A DNA stretch of 64,000 nucleotides from Helicobacter aurati (GTDB lineage Bacteria > Campylobacterota > Campylobacteria > Campylobacterales > Helicobacteraceae): NCBI RefSeq assembly GCF_003364265.1, contig NZ_NXLW01000001.1:62001-126000 (forward strand), given 5' to 3'. Below, in pieces: positions 19,219-28,153 of this stretch. Under the pieces are notes generated by a model, which worked only from the letters and a program-made list of their open reading frames with translations, ran no database searches and had not been told where the DNA came from. Numbering within the stretch: the first letter of the stretch is position 1; each line of letters starts with the position of its first letter. The position numbers were made by a program, and so were the translations under genes.

Positions 19219-19522
19219 AATCATACTTAACATCATCTTACAATATGCTTGCATCATATTGATTTAATTATTTTGCCATTCTCAGATTCTCAAGTTTTTT
19301 TTTTTGAATCTTCATCTCAATCTGACTGCTCTCATTTAGCCTATAAACTAGGGAGATGACTCTTAATCATAAATCATCAAATACCCATGCAAAGCCCGCC
19401 AAAACAAAGGATAATCTCTGTAATGCAAATATGAAAGATGGAAGTATCTACATATTTTGGCTTAATAGCTTAAAGGTATTGGAGCATAGCTTCAGAATGT
19501 TTATTAAGATTGTTGAGTGCAT
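19219..19522. other. convergent intergenic region with T11 tract
   Basis: This 304-nt gap lies between the HNH gene and clpB, which converge. It has a T11 run at 19295-19305 flanked by AGATTC (19284-19289) and GAATCT (19306-19311), forming a loose inverted repeat that might end transcription. A 119-residue plus-strand frame starting at 19356 runs into clpB antisense and was rejected. Confidence 0.45.
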
Positions 19523-22108
19523 TTATGAATCAGATTCTATCTTTGTAATATTCGTCTGCACTACACCGTCTTGCATACTAAAAGTAACATTACTCTTTTC
19601 TGTCAAGGTTTCATTCAGAATCATTTCAGACAACACGTCTTCAATATATCGTTGTATAGCTCTTTTGAGCGGTCTCGCACCATATATACTATCAAAACCA
19701 CTCTCGGCAATATAATCTTTCATAGAATCTGTAAGCTGCAAAGTAATTACCTTATCTTTTAACTTGTCTTGCACATTTTCTACCAAAATATCGATGATAT
19801 TTCTAATGTCTTCTTTGTTTAGAGAATTAAAGATTATTTTATCGTCTAAGCGATTGAGAAATTCTGGTCGAAAAAACTTCTTTAGCTCCCTATCGATAGC
19901 TTCTCTTTGTTGTTGTAAATCCTGTGAATCAACAATAATCTCGCTGCCGATATTACTCGTTAAAATAATCACTGTGTTCTTAAAGTCCACAACAACGCCT
20001 TTATTGTCGGTCAATCTTCCTTCATCTAGCACCTGCAAAAGTGTGTTGAAAATCTTTGGATGAGCCTTTTCTACCTCATCAAAAAGCACGACACTATAAG
20101 GCTTTCTACGTACTGCTTCAGTCAGAATACCACCCTCTTCATATCCCACATAGCCTGGTGCCGCACCTGTAAGCTTGGTTGCATCAAATTCTTGCATATA
20201 TTCACTCATATCAAGCCGAATAAGCTCTCTATCGCTATCAAAAAGGAATTTTGCTAGAGCTTTTGCGCTTTGTGTTTTGCCTACACCACTTGAACCTAAA
20301 AACAAAAAGCTAGCAATAGGTCTATTAGAATCATTTAGTCCAGCCTTATTGCGTTTAATAGCACGTGCGATAGCCTCTATGGCTGCATCTTGTCCTATTA
20401 CGTTTTTTTTAAGATTTTCTTCAATATGTAGAATCTTTTGTTTTTCAGATTCCAACATTTTCCCCACAGGTATTTGAGTCCATCGCGAAACAATTTCAGC
20501 AATACTCTCTTTAGTTACCGCATGTTTGAGTAATGAACCATCTTTTTGCAATGTTAGCCATTTGGATTCTAAATCTTGAAGCAAAACATGCAATTTAGGA
20601 ATCTTACCGTGCTCTATCTCCCCAACTTTACCATAATCGCCACTTCTGCGCGCTAGCTCGCTTTCTCTTCGTAAAGATTCTATATCATTTTTCGTTTTTG
20701 CAATCGTAGTAAATAGCTGTTTCTCGTTGTCAAAGATAGCTTGCAAATTCGCAAGCTTTTCTTTAGAATCTGCAAGTTCTTTTTCTATCTCTTGCAATCT
20801 TTGTGTATTATTTTCTCCTTTATCAAGATTAAGTGCTACTTTCTCAACTTCAAGAGCTTCAATTTCATGCTTAACTTTCGAAATAGCTTTCGGTTCAGAT
20901 TCTATTTGCATTTTAAGCTCGGCTGCTGCTTCGTCAATTAAATCTATTGCTTTATCGGGCAAATAGCGATTAGTGATATAACGGCTAGAGAGCTTGACAC
21001 TTTCTACTAGCGCACCGTCCGTAATGCTCACATTGTGATGGGATTCTAAGCTTTCTTTAATACCTCGCATAATTTGCAATGCTTCGTTTTGTGTGGGTTC
21101 ATTGATGGCAATAGGCTGGAATCTCCTCGCAAGTGCCGCATCTTTCTCGAAATATTTACGATACTCTTTGATTGTTGTCGCTCCAATAGTACGTAATTCG
21201 CCTCTCGCAAGAGCTGGTTTCAAAATATTGGCAGCGTCCATTCCTCCTTCGCTTGCACCTGCATTAATGATTGTATGAATCTCATCAATAAAAAGAATAA
21301 TGTCGCTATTTCTTTTAACTTCATCAATAATCGCTTTTAATCTTTCTTCAAATTCCCCGCGATATTTTGCTCCAGCTGTAACCGCCGCCATATCAAGAGC
21401 AATAAGCTGTTTATTCTGTAAAGATAATGGAACTTCTTTTTTAACGATTTTTATTGCCAATCCTTCCACAACTGCAGTTTTACCGACACCAGGTTCGCCT
21501 AACAAGATAGGATTGTTTTTTGTTTTACGTATCAGAATTTGCATCATACGTTCAATTTCTTCATTTCTCCCAATGACCGGGTTGAAAGAATTTTGCATGG
21601 CAAGTTTAGTGAGATTTGTCCCATACTTTTCGAGAATCTCTAATGTATCATCGCTACTTTGTGTGTCCATCTTTGCGCCTTTACGCATATTTTTCAGCGT
21701 GTTAAGCAATTCCAATTTATCAACGCTCTTTAAATATTCTTTAAAGTGCGAATCAATATTTGCGCGGATAAAGCTATCTACGCCCACGAAACTATCTCCC
21801 TCTGTTGATGAAAGAGTGAGCGCTTGCTCCAAAGCATTAAGAAGTTCGGAAGAAAGAGTCATATTTTGCAAGTTGCTATTGCTGGATTTTGGGAGTTGTT
21901 CAATCTCCTGTGTTAAGGCTTGAATGATTGCGTTAATGTCTTCGTTATTTCTATGTAATGCTTGATAGAGGATAAAATTCGAATCAGCCAACATAGCAAG
22001 CAAAGCATGCGTGGGTTTCGCTTCAGGATTTTTATGTCTTGCAGCAAATTGCACCGAAGTATTAATAACCTCTCGCATTTGATTTGTTAATTTTTCGAAA
22101 ATATTCAT
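19523..22108 (-). CDS. clpB: ATP-dependent disaggregase ClpB
   Basis: ClpB is the hexameric Hsp104-type chaperone that, with DnaK, rescues aggregated proteins. The 861-residue product has the N-domain (1-150), AAA-1 with GEPGVGKTA (about 205) and LFIDEIHT, the long coiled-coil middle domain (about 405-525) that separates ClpB from ClpA/ClpC, AAA-2 with GSSGVGKTQ (about 605), and the C-terminal domain with [17 protein letters not shown] precedes the ATG. A CIRCE-like operator lies upstream of its -10 box, so heat-shock repression by HrcA is likely. Confidence 0.97.
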   Translation of the reverse strand: MNIFEKLTNQMREVINTSVQFAARHKNPEAKPTHALLAMLADSNFILYQALHRNNEDINAIIQALTQEIEQLPKSSNSNLQNMTLSSELLNALEQALTLSSTEGDSFVGVDSFIRANIDSHFKEYLKSVDKLELLNTLKNMRKGAKMDTQSSDDTLEILEKYGTNLTKLAMQNSFNPVIGRNEEIERMMQILIRKTKNNPILLGEPGVGKTAVVEGLAIKIVKKEVPLSLQNKQLIALDMAAVTAGAKYRGEFEERLKAIIDEVKRNSDIILFIDEIHTIINAGASEGGMDAANILKPALARGELRTIGATTIKEYRKYFEKDAALARRFQPIAINEPTQNEALQIMRGIKESLESHHNVSITDGALVESVKLSSRYITNRYLPDKAIDLIDEAAAELKMQIESEPKAISKVKHEIEALEVEKVALNLDKGENNTQRLQEIEKELADSKEKLANLQAIFDNEKQLFTTIAKTKNDIESLRRESELARRSGDYGKVGEIEHGKIPKLHVLLQDLESKWLTLQKDGSLLKHAVTKESIAEIVSRWTQIPVGKMLESEKQKILHIEENLKKNVIGQDAAIEAIARAIKRNKAGLNDSNRPIASFLFLGSSGVGKTQSAKALAKFLFDSDRELIRLDMSEYMQEFDATKLTGAAPGYVGYEEGGILTEAVRRKPYSVVLFDEVEKAHPKIFNTLLQVLDEGRLTDNKGVVVDFKNTVIILTSNIGSEIIVDSQDLQQQREAIDRELKKFFRPEFLNRLDDKIIFNSLNKEDIRNIIDILVENVQDKLKDKVITLQLTDSMKDYIAESGFDSIYGARPLKRAIQRYIEDVLSEMILNETLTEKSNVTFSMQDGVVQTNITKIESDS

Positions 22109-22139
22109 GTTCTGCTCCTTATGGATGAATGTACGCAGA

Positions 22140-22145
22140 AGTATA
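22140..22145 (-). promoter_or_regulatory. -10 box of clpB
   Basis: On the minus strand the string is TATACT, 31 nt before the clpB ATG. It lies just downstream of the CIRCE-like element, so a bound repressor would cover the -35 region. Confidence 0.5.
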
Positions 22146-22153
22146 GCATATAT

Positions 22154-22180
22154 TTAGCAGTATATATCATAAAGTGCTAA
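22154..22180 (-). promoter_or_regulatory. CIRCE-like HrcA operator upstream of clpB
   Basis: On the minus strand the arms are TTAGCACTT and TACTGCTAA separated by exactly 9 nt. The CIRCE consensus is TTAGCACTC-N9-GAGTGCTAA, so the arms match at 8/9 and 7/9 positions with the right spacing. Position just upstream of the clpB -10 fits repression. Confidence 0.75.
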
Positions 22181-22245
22181 TTTTATTAAAATTTATATCT
22201 TTTTAATAATAAATATTTAGTCTATTGATATAACTAAATATTAGT

Positions 22246-23043
22246 TCATTGACTATAATCTTTAAAAAATACACTCCCTAGTGCATGCTTCACTGCCTTG
22301 AATCCTACATACTGTGCGGATTCCAAGATATTTTTAGCTTTTGCATAAGTGGTAATGATAGAACGATTAGCTGTAAGAGCAAAAAGTTTCTCAAAATAAT
22401 GAATGCTCCATAATTCCGGATTCTGTGATTGTGAAAACGCATCTTGAAAAACAACATCAAAGAATCCTTTTGGGAAAGTTTGCAAAAATTCCAGCGCATC
22501 ACCATGCAAAAAATACAAAATTTGATTATTATCCTGATAAACGCCGTTTGTATCAAGATTCTCTAAAATATCTCGCGCTTTGCTAGCAAACTCGGCTGGA
22601 TAAGGGAAACTTCGCAGAGTCTTTAAGAGATTATTTTTTTCAGGAGAGTAAATCTCACAATCAACAAAATAATGCAACGTCATAAAAGCATTAAATCCCA
22701 ACCCAAAACAAATATCAAGAATCCTCAAAGGACGGAATCTTGGTAAATCGCGCAAAAGATTCGATAGATTGTCATGATGGTTGAATGATTGAGGGTTTTT
22801 CATTAAGGCTACAAGCTTGGATGGAAAATCATGCAAACTATGAGAATGCAAGGATTCTTGAAAAAGCATTACAGGGACTATGTGTTTGTAAAGAGTTTCG
22901 TTGTATGCTCCTAAACTCTTAGAATGGTAACCTTGCTGATAATGCGTGTTGTAGAGACTAAAAGAAGAATCCGCACATTGTATAATGGGATATTCTGCAA
23001 AATATCTGCAAAAATTCTGTGTTTTGTCTGTTTGTTGCTGCAT
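22246..23043 (-). CDS. MnmD-like tRNA (mnm5U) methyltransferase domain protein
   Basis: The 265-residue protein matches the methyltransferase half of MnmC (PF05430-type), which finishes 5-methylaminomethyl-uridine at wobble position 34. Visible are an SAM-binding stretch LRILDICFGLGFNAFMTL (about residues 104-121) and the family segment FFDVVFQDAFSQSQNPELWSIHYFEKL (about 187-213). The FAD oxidase half is missing, so it is a stand-alone MnmD form. The usual DPFSP-type motif reads QDAFSQ here. It lies 137 nt upstream of clpB on the same strand, and diverges from tRNA-Ser. Substrate assignment rests on family. Confidence 0.8.
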   Translation of the reverse strand: MQQQTDKTQNFCRYFAEYPIIQCADSSFSLYNTHYQQGYHSKSLGAYNETLYKHIVPVMLFQESLHSHSLHDFPSKLVALMKNPQSFNHHDNLSNLLRDLPRFRPLRILDICFGLGFNAFMTLHYFVDCEIYSPEKNNLLKTLRSFPYPAEFASKARDILENLDTNGVYQDNNQILYFLHGDALEFLQTFPKGFFDVVFQDAFSQSQNPELWSIHYFEKLFALTANRSIITTYAKAKNILESAQYVGFKAVKHALGSVFFKDYSQ

Positions 23044-23117
23044 AATTTTACTTTATGTTGAAAACTATGAAGCTATTATAAAATATTTTTAGAATCTTAT
23101 GATACAATGCAGCTTTT

Positions 23118-23205
23118 AGAGAGGTGTCCGAGTGGTTGAAGGAGCACGCCTGGAACGCGTGTAAAGTGCAAGCTTTCGAGGGTTCGAATCCCTTCCTCTC
23201 TGCCA
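23118..23205 (+). tRNA. tRNA-Ser (GGA)
   Basis: An 88-nt cloverleaf with acceptor arm AGAGAGG / CCTCTCT, discriminator G and encoded CCA. The anticodon stem CACGC / GCGTG encloses the loop CTGGAAC, with anticodon GGA (23152-23154), decoding UCC/UCU. The T arm contains GGTTCGAATCC. The long variable arm is as expected for tRNA-Ser. Confidence 0.97.
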
Positions 23206-23260
23206 TTAACATTGTACTTTTTACACCTCTCTATTAATCTTACATCTTACTGGTGATACT

Positions 23261-26200
23261 ATGATTTCACGATTTTTTATTGAACGTCCTGTGTTTTCTA
23301 TGGTTGTATCTATCATTATTACCTTAGTTGGCATTATTAGTATTTTTATACTACCAGTTGAAGAATATCCTCAAGTAGTACCAAACGAAATAACTGTCCA
23401 AGCAACTTACAGTGGGGCAAATGCGGAAGTTGTAGCAAATACAGTGGCAAGCGTTATAGAAGATAGCATTAATGGAGTAGAAGGGATGCTCTATATGAAA
23501 TCCTCTTCATCTTCAAGTGGCTTTCTTAACCTAAGTGTTTATTTTAGCAACGATACAAACGCTGACATGGCTCTTGTCAATGTGAGTAATAGAGTGCAGG
23601 CAGCTCTAACGCAACTTCCTACAGAAGTGCAAAGAGTTGGTGTTACAACACGTAAGAGATCTTCTACAATATTGTCAGTCTATGCAATGTATTCAGATAA
23701 TGCTGCTTATGATGCTACCTATGTAGCTAACTATGCAATTCTTAATATCATTAACGAACTTAAACGAGTTCCCGGAGTGGGGGACATAACAGCTTTCGGG
23801 CAAAGAGACTATTCTATGAGAATCTGGTTGGATATAGACAAACTTTCTCAAAATAATCTCACACCTTCAGAAGTCGCAAAAGTTATTTCAGAACAAAACT
23901 CACAGTTCGCTGTCGGATCATTTGGCGCAGAGCCTATACGAAATGATATTGCTTTTACCTATTCTGTAACAACACAGGGACGTTTCATTAAGGCAGAAGA
24001 ATTTGGAAATATTATTATTCGTTCTAATGACGATGGTTCTGCGCTTCGATTAAAAGATGTAGCAACAATTGAATTAGGTGCAAAGGATTATAGTGTTAGT
24101 CCCCTCCTTAATGGCAAAAATGCGGCTGCCTTTGGAATCTCATTACAGCCCGGTGCAAATGCCCTTGATGTGGCAGATAATGTCGAGAAAAAGATGCAAG
24201 AATTATCACAAGCCTTTCCCGTTGGTTTGCACTATAAAAATGTCTACAATACAACAGCATTCGTCAAAATCTCTATTAAAGAAGTAATAAAAACATTCGT
24301 GGAAGCCATCGTACTAGTAATTGTAATTATGTATTTTTTCTTGCAAAATTTTCGCGCAACCATTATTCCAGTCATTGCTATTCCTGTTTCTATAATAGGC
24401 GCATTTGCAGGCATGTATGCGCTTGGATTTTCAATCAATCTACTCACGCTCTTTGGATTAATATTAGCAATTGGAATCGTCGTTGACGACGCAATTATCG
24501 TGATTGAAAATGTCGAACGTATTATTCATAGCGAAAACCTCTCTGTAAAAGAAGCCACAATAAAAGCAATGAACGAAATACAAGGTCCGGTTATAGCGAT
24601 TGTGCTTGTGCTTTGCTCAGTGTTTATTCCAGTCGCATTTATCGGTGGCTTTAGTGGAGCAATTTATAAGCAATTTGCTATTACTATTGTGATTTCAGTA
24701 ATAATCTCTGGATTCGTAGCCCTTACTCTAACCCCTGCTCTTTGTGTATCCATCTTAAAAAGCACGAGCCCGAAACCTTTTTACATCGTAAAACGATTCA
24801 ACGACTTCTTTGATTGGCTTACATTCAAATTTGGCAAACAAATTGCCAGAGCACTAAGATATGGTTTAGCTCTTGTACTATGTTTTATAGCAATTATTGG
24901 TACATCTTGGGGATTATTTACTAAGCTACCAACAAGCCTTGTACCCAACGAAGACAAAGGCATTATGTTAAGTTTTATTCAATTAGCACCTGCTTCTTCA
25001 CTCTCACGAACAATTGCGGAAGGAAAGAAAGGCTTAGCTTTAATGGAACAAGATAAAAACATTGATTATAGCTTTCTAATTGCTGGTTTTGACATGCTAA
25101 CAGGAGCAGCTCGCTCTAGTGGTGCCATCATTTTCTCTACATTCAAAGATTGGAGCGAACGTAGCGAAAGTTCATTTGACATTGTTCGACGTTTTATGGG
25201 GGTATTAAATCATAATTTAGATGCTCAAACATTGGTATTAAATCCGCCAGCTATTATGGGATTATCTATCGCTGGTGGTTTTGAGATTTATATCCAAGAC
25301 AGAAGTAATGGAACGATAGAAGATTTAGAAAAATACGCGAATCTTGTCGTTGCAGAGGCAAACAAACGACCGGAGCTTGCAGGTGTAAGAAGTCTGTTTG
25401 ATTCTAATATTCCACAATATTTCATTACGTTAGATAGAGAAAAAGCCAAAGCAATGCAAGTAAATGTTGATGATGTTTTTACAACGTTACAAAGCACTTT
25501 TGGACAATATTATGTCAATGATTTTAATCTCTATGGAAAAACCTATCAAGTTAATATTCAAGCACAAAGTCAGTTTAGAGAAACACCAGAAGATTTAAGT
25601 CGCATATTTGTCAAATCAAGCAAGGGCGATTTGATTCCAGTAAGCACATTGGTACATTTTGAACGTGTAACTGGGGTAGACATTCTTGAAAGATTCAATC
25701 TTTTTACAGGAGCGAAAATCATGGGTAGCCCCAAACAGGGTTATTCTAGTGGTGATGCCTTAAAAGCTATTGAAGAAGTAGCTAAAAAGGTATTGCCAGA
25801 TGGTTATACCATAGCCTATTCAGGCTCAAGCTATCAAGAAAAAAATGCAGGTGGATCGGGAGTAATAGCTTTTGTTTTTGGATTAATTTTCGTCTTTTTG
25901 ATTCTATGTGCGCAATATGAACGATGGCTTATGCCATTATCCGTACTTACTGCTGTGCCGTTTGCCGTGTTTGGCGCAGTATTAGCTACAACGTTAAGGG
26001 GATTAGATAATGATATATACTTCCAAATAGGACTTGTCATGCTTATTGCTCTATCGGCAAAAAACGCTATTCTGATTGTTGAATTTGCGCAACATTTACG
26101 TGAAAGAGAGGGAAAAAGCATTATGGAATCTGCGATTGGAGCGGCAAAATTAAGATTTCGTCCAATCATCATGACCTCCCTTGCTTTCGGTATTGGCGTG

Positions 26201-26377
26201 CTACCTTTAGCATTAAGTACGGGAGCGGGTAGCGCAAGCAGACATGCCATCGGTACAGGCGTTATTGGGGGAATGCTCGCAGCAACTTTTATTGCAATAT
26301 TTTTTATTCCATTATTTTGGAGTTATCTAGCGCGTTTTGGGGAATGGTTGCAACATAAATCAAAAAATAATTTATAG
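23261..26377 (+). CDS. RND (HAE1) multidrug efflux pump, CmeB/AcrB-like
   Basis: An inner-membrane proton-driven exporter subunit that normally works with a periplasmic adaptor and an outer-membrane channel. The 1038-residue product has 12 transmembrane segments around two large periplasmic loops, starting MISRFFIERPVFSMVVSI as in CmeB/AcrB. The proton-relay Asp pair is in GIVVDDAIIVIENVE (about residue 410) and the partner Lys in ALSAKNAILIVEF (about 935). Sequence resembles Campylobacter CmeB more than H. pylori HefC. No adaptor or channel gene lies within the neighbours; tRNA-Ser precedes and a PhoH gene follows. Drug spectrum is unknown. Confidence 0.95.
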   Translation: MISRFFIERPVFSMVVSIIITLVGIISIFILPVEEYPQVVPNEITVQATYSGANAEVVANTVASVIEDSINGVEGMLYMKSSSSSSGFLNLSVYFSNDTNADMALVNVSNRVQAALTQLPTEVQRVGVTTRKRSSTILSVYAMYSDNAAYDATYVANYAILNIINELKRVPGVGDITAFGQRDYSMRIWLDIDKLSQNNLTPSEVAKVISEQNSQFAVGSFGAEPIRNDIAFTYSVTTQGRFIKAEEFGNIIIRSNDDGSALRLKDVATIELGAKDYSVSPLLNGKNAAAFGISLQPGANALDVADNVEKKMQELSQAFPVGLHYKNVYNTTAFVKISIKEVIKTFVEAIVLVIVIMYFFLQNFRATIIPVIAIPVSIIGAFAGMYALGFSINLLTLFGLILAIGIVVDDAIIVIENVERIIHSENLSVKEATIKAMNEIQGPVIAIVLVLCSVFIPVAFIGGFSGAIYKQFAITIVISVIISGFVALTLTPALCVSILKSTSPKPFYIVKRFNDFFDWLTFKFGKQIARALRYGLALVLCFIAIIGTSWGLFTKLPTSLVPNEDKGIMLSFIQLAPASSLSRTIAEGKKGLALMEQDKNIDYSFLIAGFDMLTGAARSSGAIIFSTFKDWSERSESSFDIVRRFMGVLNHNLDAQTLVLNPPAIMGLSIAGGFEIYIQDRSNGTIEDLEKYANLVVAEANKRPELAGVRSLFDSNIPQYFITLDREKAKAMQVNVDDVFTTLQSTFGQYYVNDFNLYGKTYQVNIQAQSQFRETPEDLSRIFVKSSKGDLIPVSTLVHFERVTGVDILERFNLFTGAKIMGSPKQGYSSGDALKAIEEVAKKVLPDGYTIAYSGSSYQEKNAGGSGVIAFVFGLIFVFLILCAQYERWLMPLSVLTAVPFAVFGAVLATTLRGLDNDIYFQIGLVMLIALSAKNAILIVEFAQHLREREGKSIMESAIGAAKLRFRPIIMTSLAFGIGVLPLALSTGAGSASRHAIGTGVIGGMLAATFIAIFFIPLFWSYLARFGEWLQHKSKNNL

Positions 26378-26473
26378 AGCTTGAATCGAAGATAAAAGAT
26401 AAAAATTGATAAATCTTAACTTCTACCTTAAACCCTTAACGGCTTCATTTAATTAAGATTCAAAAGGAGATTT

Positions 26474-27898
26474 TTGCAAAAGTTTTTGTTGGATACTTCA
26501 ATTATCCTTGATAATACACAAAATTTAGTTTACTTACATGAAAAAAACCATGAACTTTACATTAGCGATATTATTTTAGAAGAGCTTGATAGAAAAAAAG
26601 ATTCTCAAAGCGAAAGTGGGTTTTTTGCTAGAGAATTTTTTCGCTGTATTGTCAATATTCTTGACACAGACACTTATACTAAATCACCAAATGATATGCA
26701 AAGAGAGATGAATATCAAGCCATTAGCAGGAGACTATATTTCACGTATTGAGTTTAAAAGTGGGGAAATATCTGTACCAATTTGGGTTATTACGCGAATA
26801 AAATATAAAGCAATGTTTGTAGATTACGGTTATAACGATGCGCGCATAAGAGAGATAGCAAAAGACTACAAACTCATCTTACTTACTAACGACGTAGCGT
26901 TACGCGTACGTTCATTAACTGAAAATATAGAATCTCATTCGCTAAAGAGAGGACAGGTCCTTAATCCAAAAAATATTAATTTCATTTATAAAACAAAATT
27001 GCTTCGGGATCTAAGTGATAAAAAGACATTTGAGGAGAGCAAGGCGTTCCAAGCATTAAGTCAGTGGCATCTTGTTGAAATTGAAGAAATAGATTATACG
27101 GATAGTGAATGTTATCTTACAGGCAAGAAACTTTTTGGAGTAAAATACAATAATCAGCTTGAAATTCTTGCTTTAGATTCTATCATTAAAGAACATAAGC
27201 CTTATATCCTTCCCCTAAATATCGAACAAAAACTAGCCTATGTCATGCTTACCTATCCACACAATCAATTAAGCATTATCACAGGAAGCACAGGAAGCGG
27301 TAAAACTCTTATCGCCCTACAAGCTGGAATCTCCCTGCAAAAATTAGGGCTTGTCGATGGCATTATTTATATGCGCAATACGATTACGGCTAATGATAAA
27401 GAAGCAGAATTGGGCTTTAGAAAAGGCGATGAGATTCAGAAACTCCATTATTTTATGTATCCACTTTTTAGCAGTATTAATTTTATAATCGAAAGCCTTA
27501 AGGAAAATTCACTAGCTAAACGTATTGAGTATAGAGGGGAAAGTAAAAGTATAGACAAGGAGGAATCAACACAATATTTTTTGCAAAAACATAAAATTGA
27601 GATTCTGGACATAGCGCATGCAAGAGGTATTAGTTTACACAATAAATTTATTATTTTCGATGAAGTGCAAAATGCCTCTGATGCAACTATTAAATTAATT
27701 GGTACAAGACTTGGAGAAAAAAGTCGAATTGTTTTTTTGGGTGATTACAACCAAATAGATCATCCTTATTTAAGTAAATTCCGTAACGGCGCATTAAGTC
27801 TATTATCTCGAGCGAAAGAAGATGATTTTCTCTTTGGATTGCAATTGCAACATACCATTCGCAGTCAGATTGCTCATTGGTTTGATGAAAAATTTTAA
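26474..27898 (+). CDS. PIN-PhoH ATPase (PhoH2-like)
   Basis: The 474-residue protein has an N-terminal PIN ribonuclease domain (about residues 3-140, starting LLDTSIILDN, with acidic residues LLTNDVALR) and a C-terminal PhoH NTPase (about 245-474). The Walker A is ITGSTGSGKT and the Walker B is FIIFDEVQNA, followed by FLGDYNQID. PIN-PhoH fusions act as sequence-dependent RNA helicase/nucleases in some bacteria (family knowledge); the role here is not known. The start is TTG at 26474, with AAGGAGA three bases before it. It stands alone. Confidence 0.92.
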   Translation: MQKFLLDTSIILDNTQNLVYLHEKNHELYISDIILEELDRKKDSQSESGFFAREFFRCIVNILDTDTYTKSPNDMQREMNIKPLAGDYISRIEFKSGEISVPIWVITRIKYKAMFVDYGYNDARIREIAKDYKLILLTNDVALRVRSLTENIESHSLKRGQVLNPKNINFIYKTKLLRDLSDKKTFEESKAFQALSQWHLVEIEEIDYTDSECYLTGKKLFGVKYNNQLEILALDSIIKEHKPYILPLNIEQKLAYVMLTYPHNQLSIITGSTGSGKTLIALQAGISLQKLGLVDGIIYMRNTITANDKEAELGFRKGDEIQKLHYFMYPLFSSINFIIESLKENSLAKRIEYRGESKSIDKEESTQYFLQKHKIEILDIAHARGISLHNKFIIFDEVQNASDATIKLIGTRLGEKSRIVFLGDYNQIDHPYLSKFRNGALSLLSRAKEDDFLFGLQLQHTIRSQIAHWFDEKF

Positions 27899-28041
27899 TT
27901 TATGATTCTCAATTTGTTGAAAATATAAGCAATTAATATAACTATTAGGCTCAATAAATACAATAATTTGATACTATTTCTACAATCTCAAGGAACTTAT
28001 TCTATTTACCTGTATTTAAGCTGGTTTTAAGCTGCCATTTG

Positions 28042-28047
28042 TATAAT
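28042..28047 (+). promoter_or_regulatory. -10 box of thrS operon
   Basis: A perfect TATAAT lies about 107 nt before the preferred thrS start, giving a leader of about 100 nt. No T-box or clear thrS-like operator hairpin is recognised in it. Confidence 0.45.
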
Positions 28048-28153
28048 TAGCCACTAAATTACATCTATCTATTTCCCTCGTTATTAAAGTTATTACATGC
28101 TTTGCAAGCAATAATGAACATTCATGTATAAATTAGAGAAAGGAATTTTCGCA

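Noticed and set aside
19356-19715. 119-codon plus-strand frame
   Set aside because: It runs antisense into clpB and has no ribosome site or protein-family resemblance.
21300-21923. 207-codon antisense frame in clpB
   Set aside because: It is the shadow of the ClpB AAA-1 region; low-complexity Ser-rich translation.
25834-26250. 138-codon antisense frame in the RND pump
   Set aside because: Shadow of the pump's conserved membrane region, no ribosome site.
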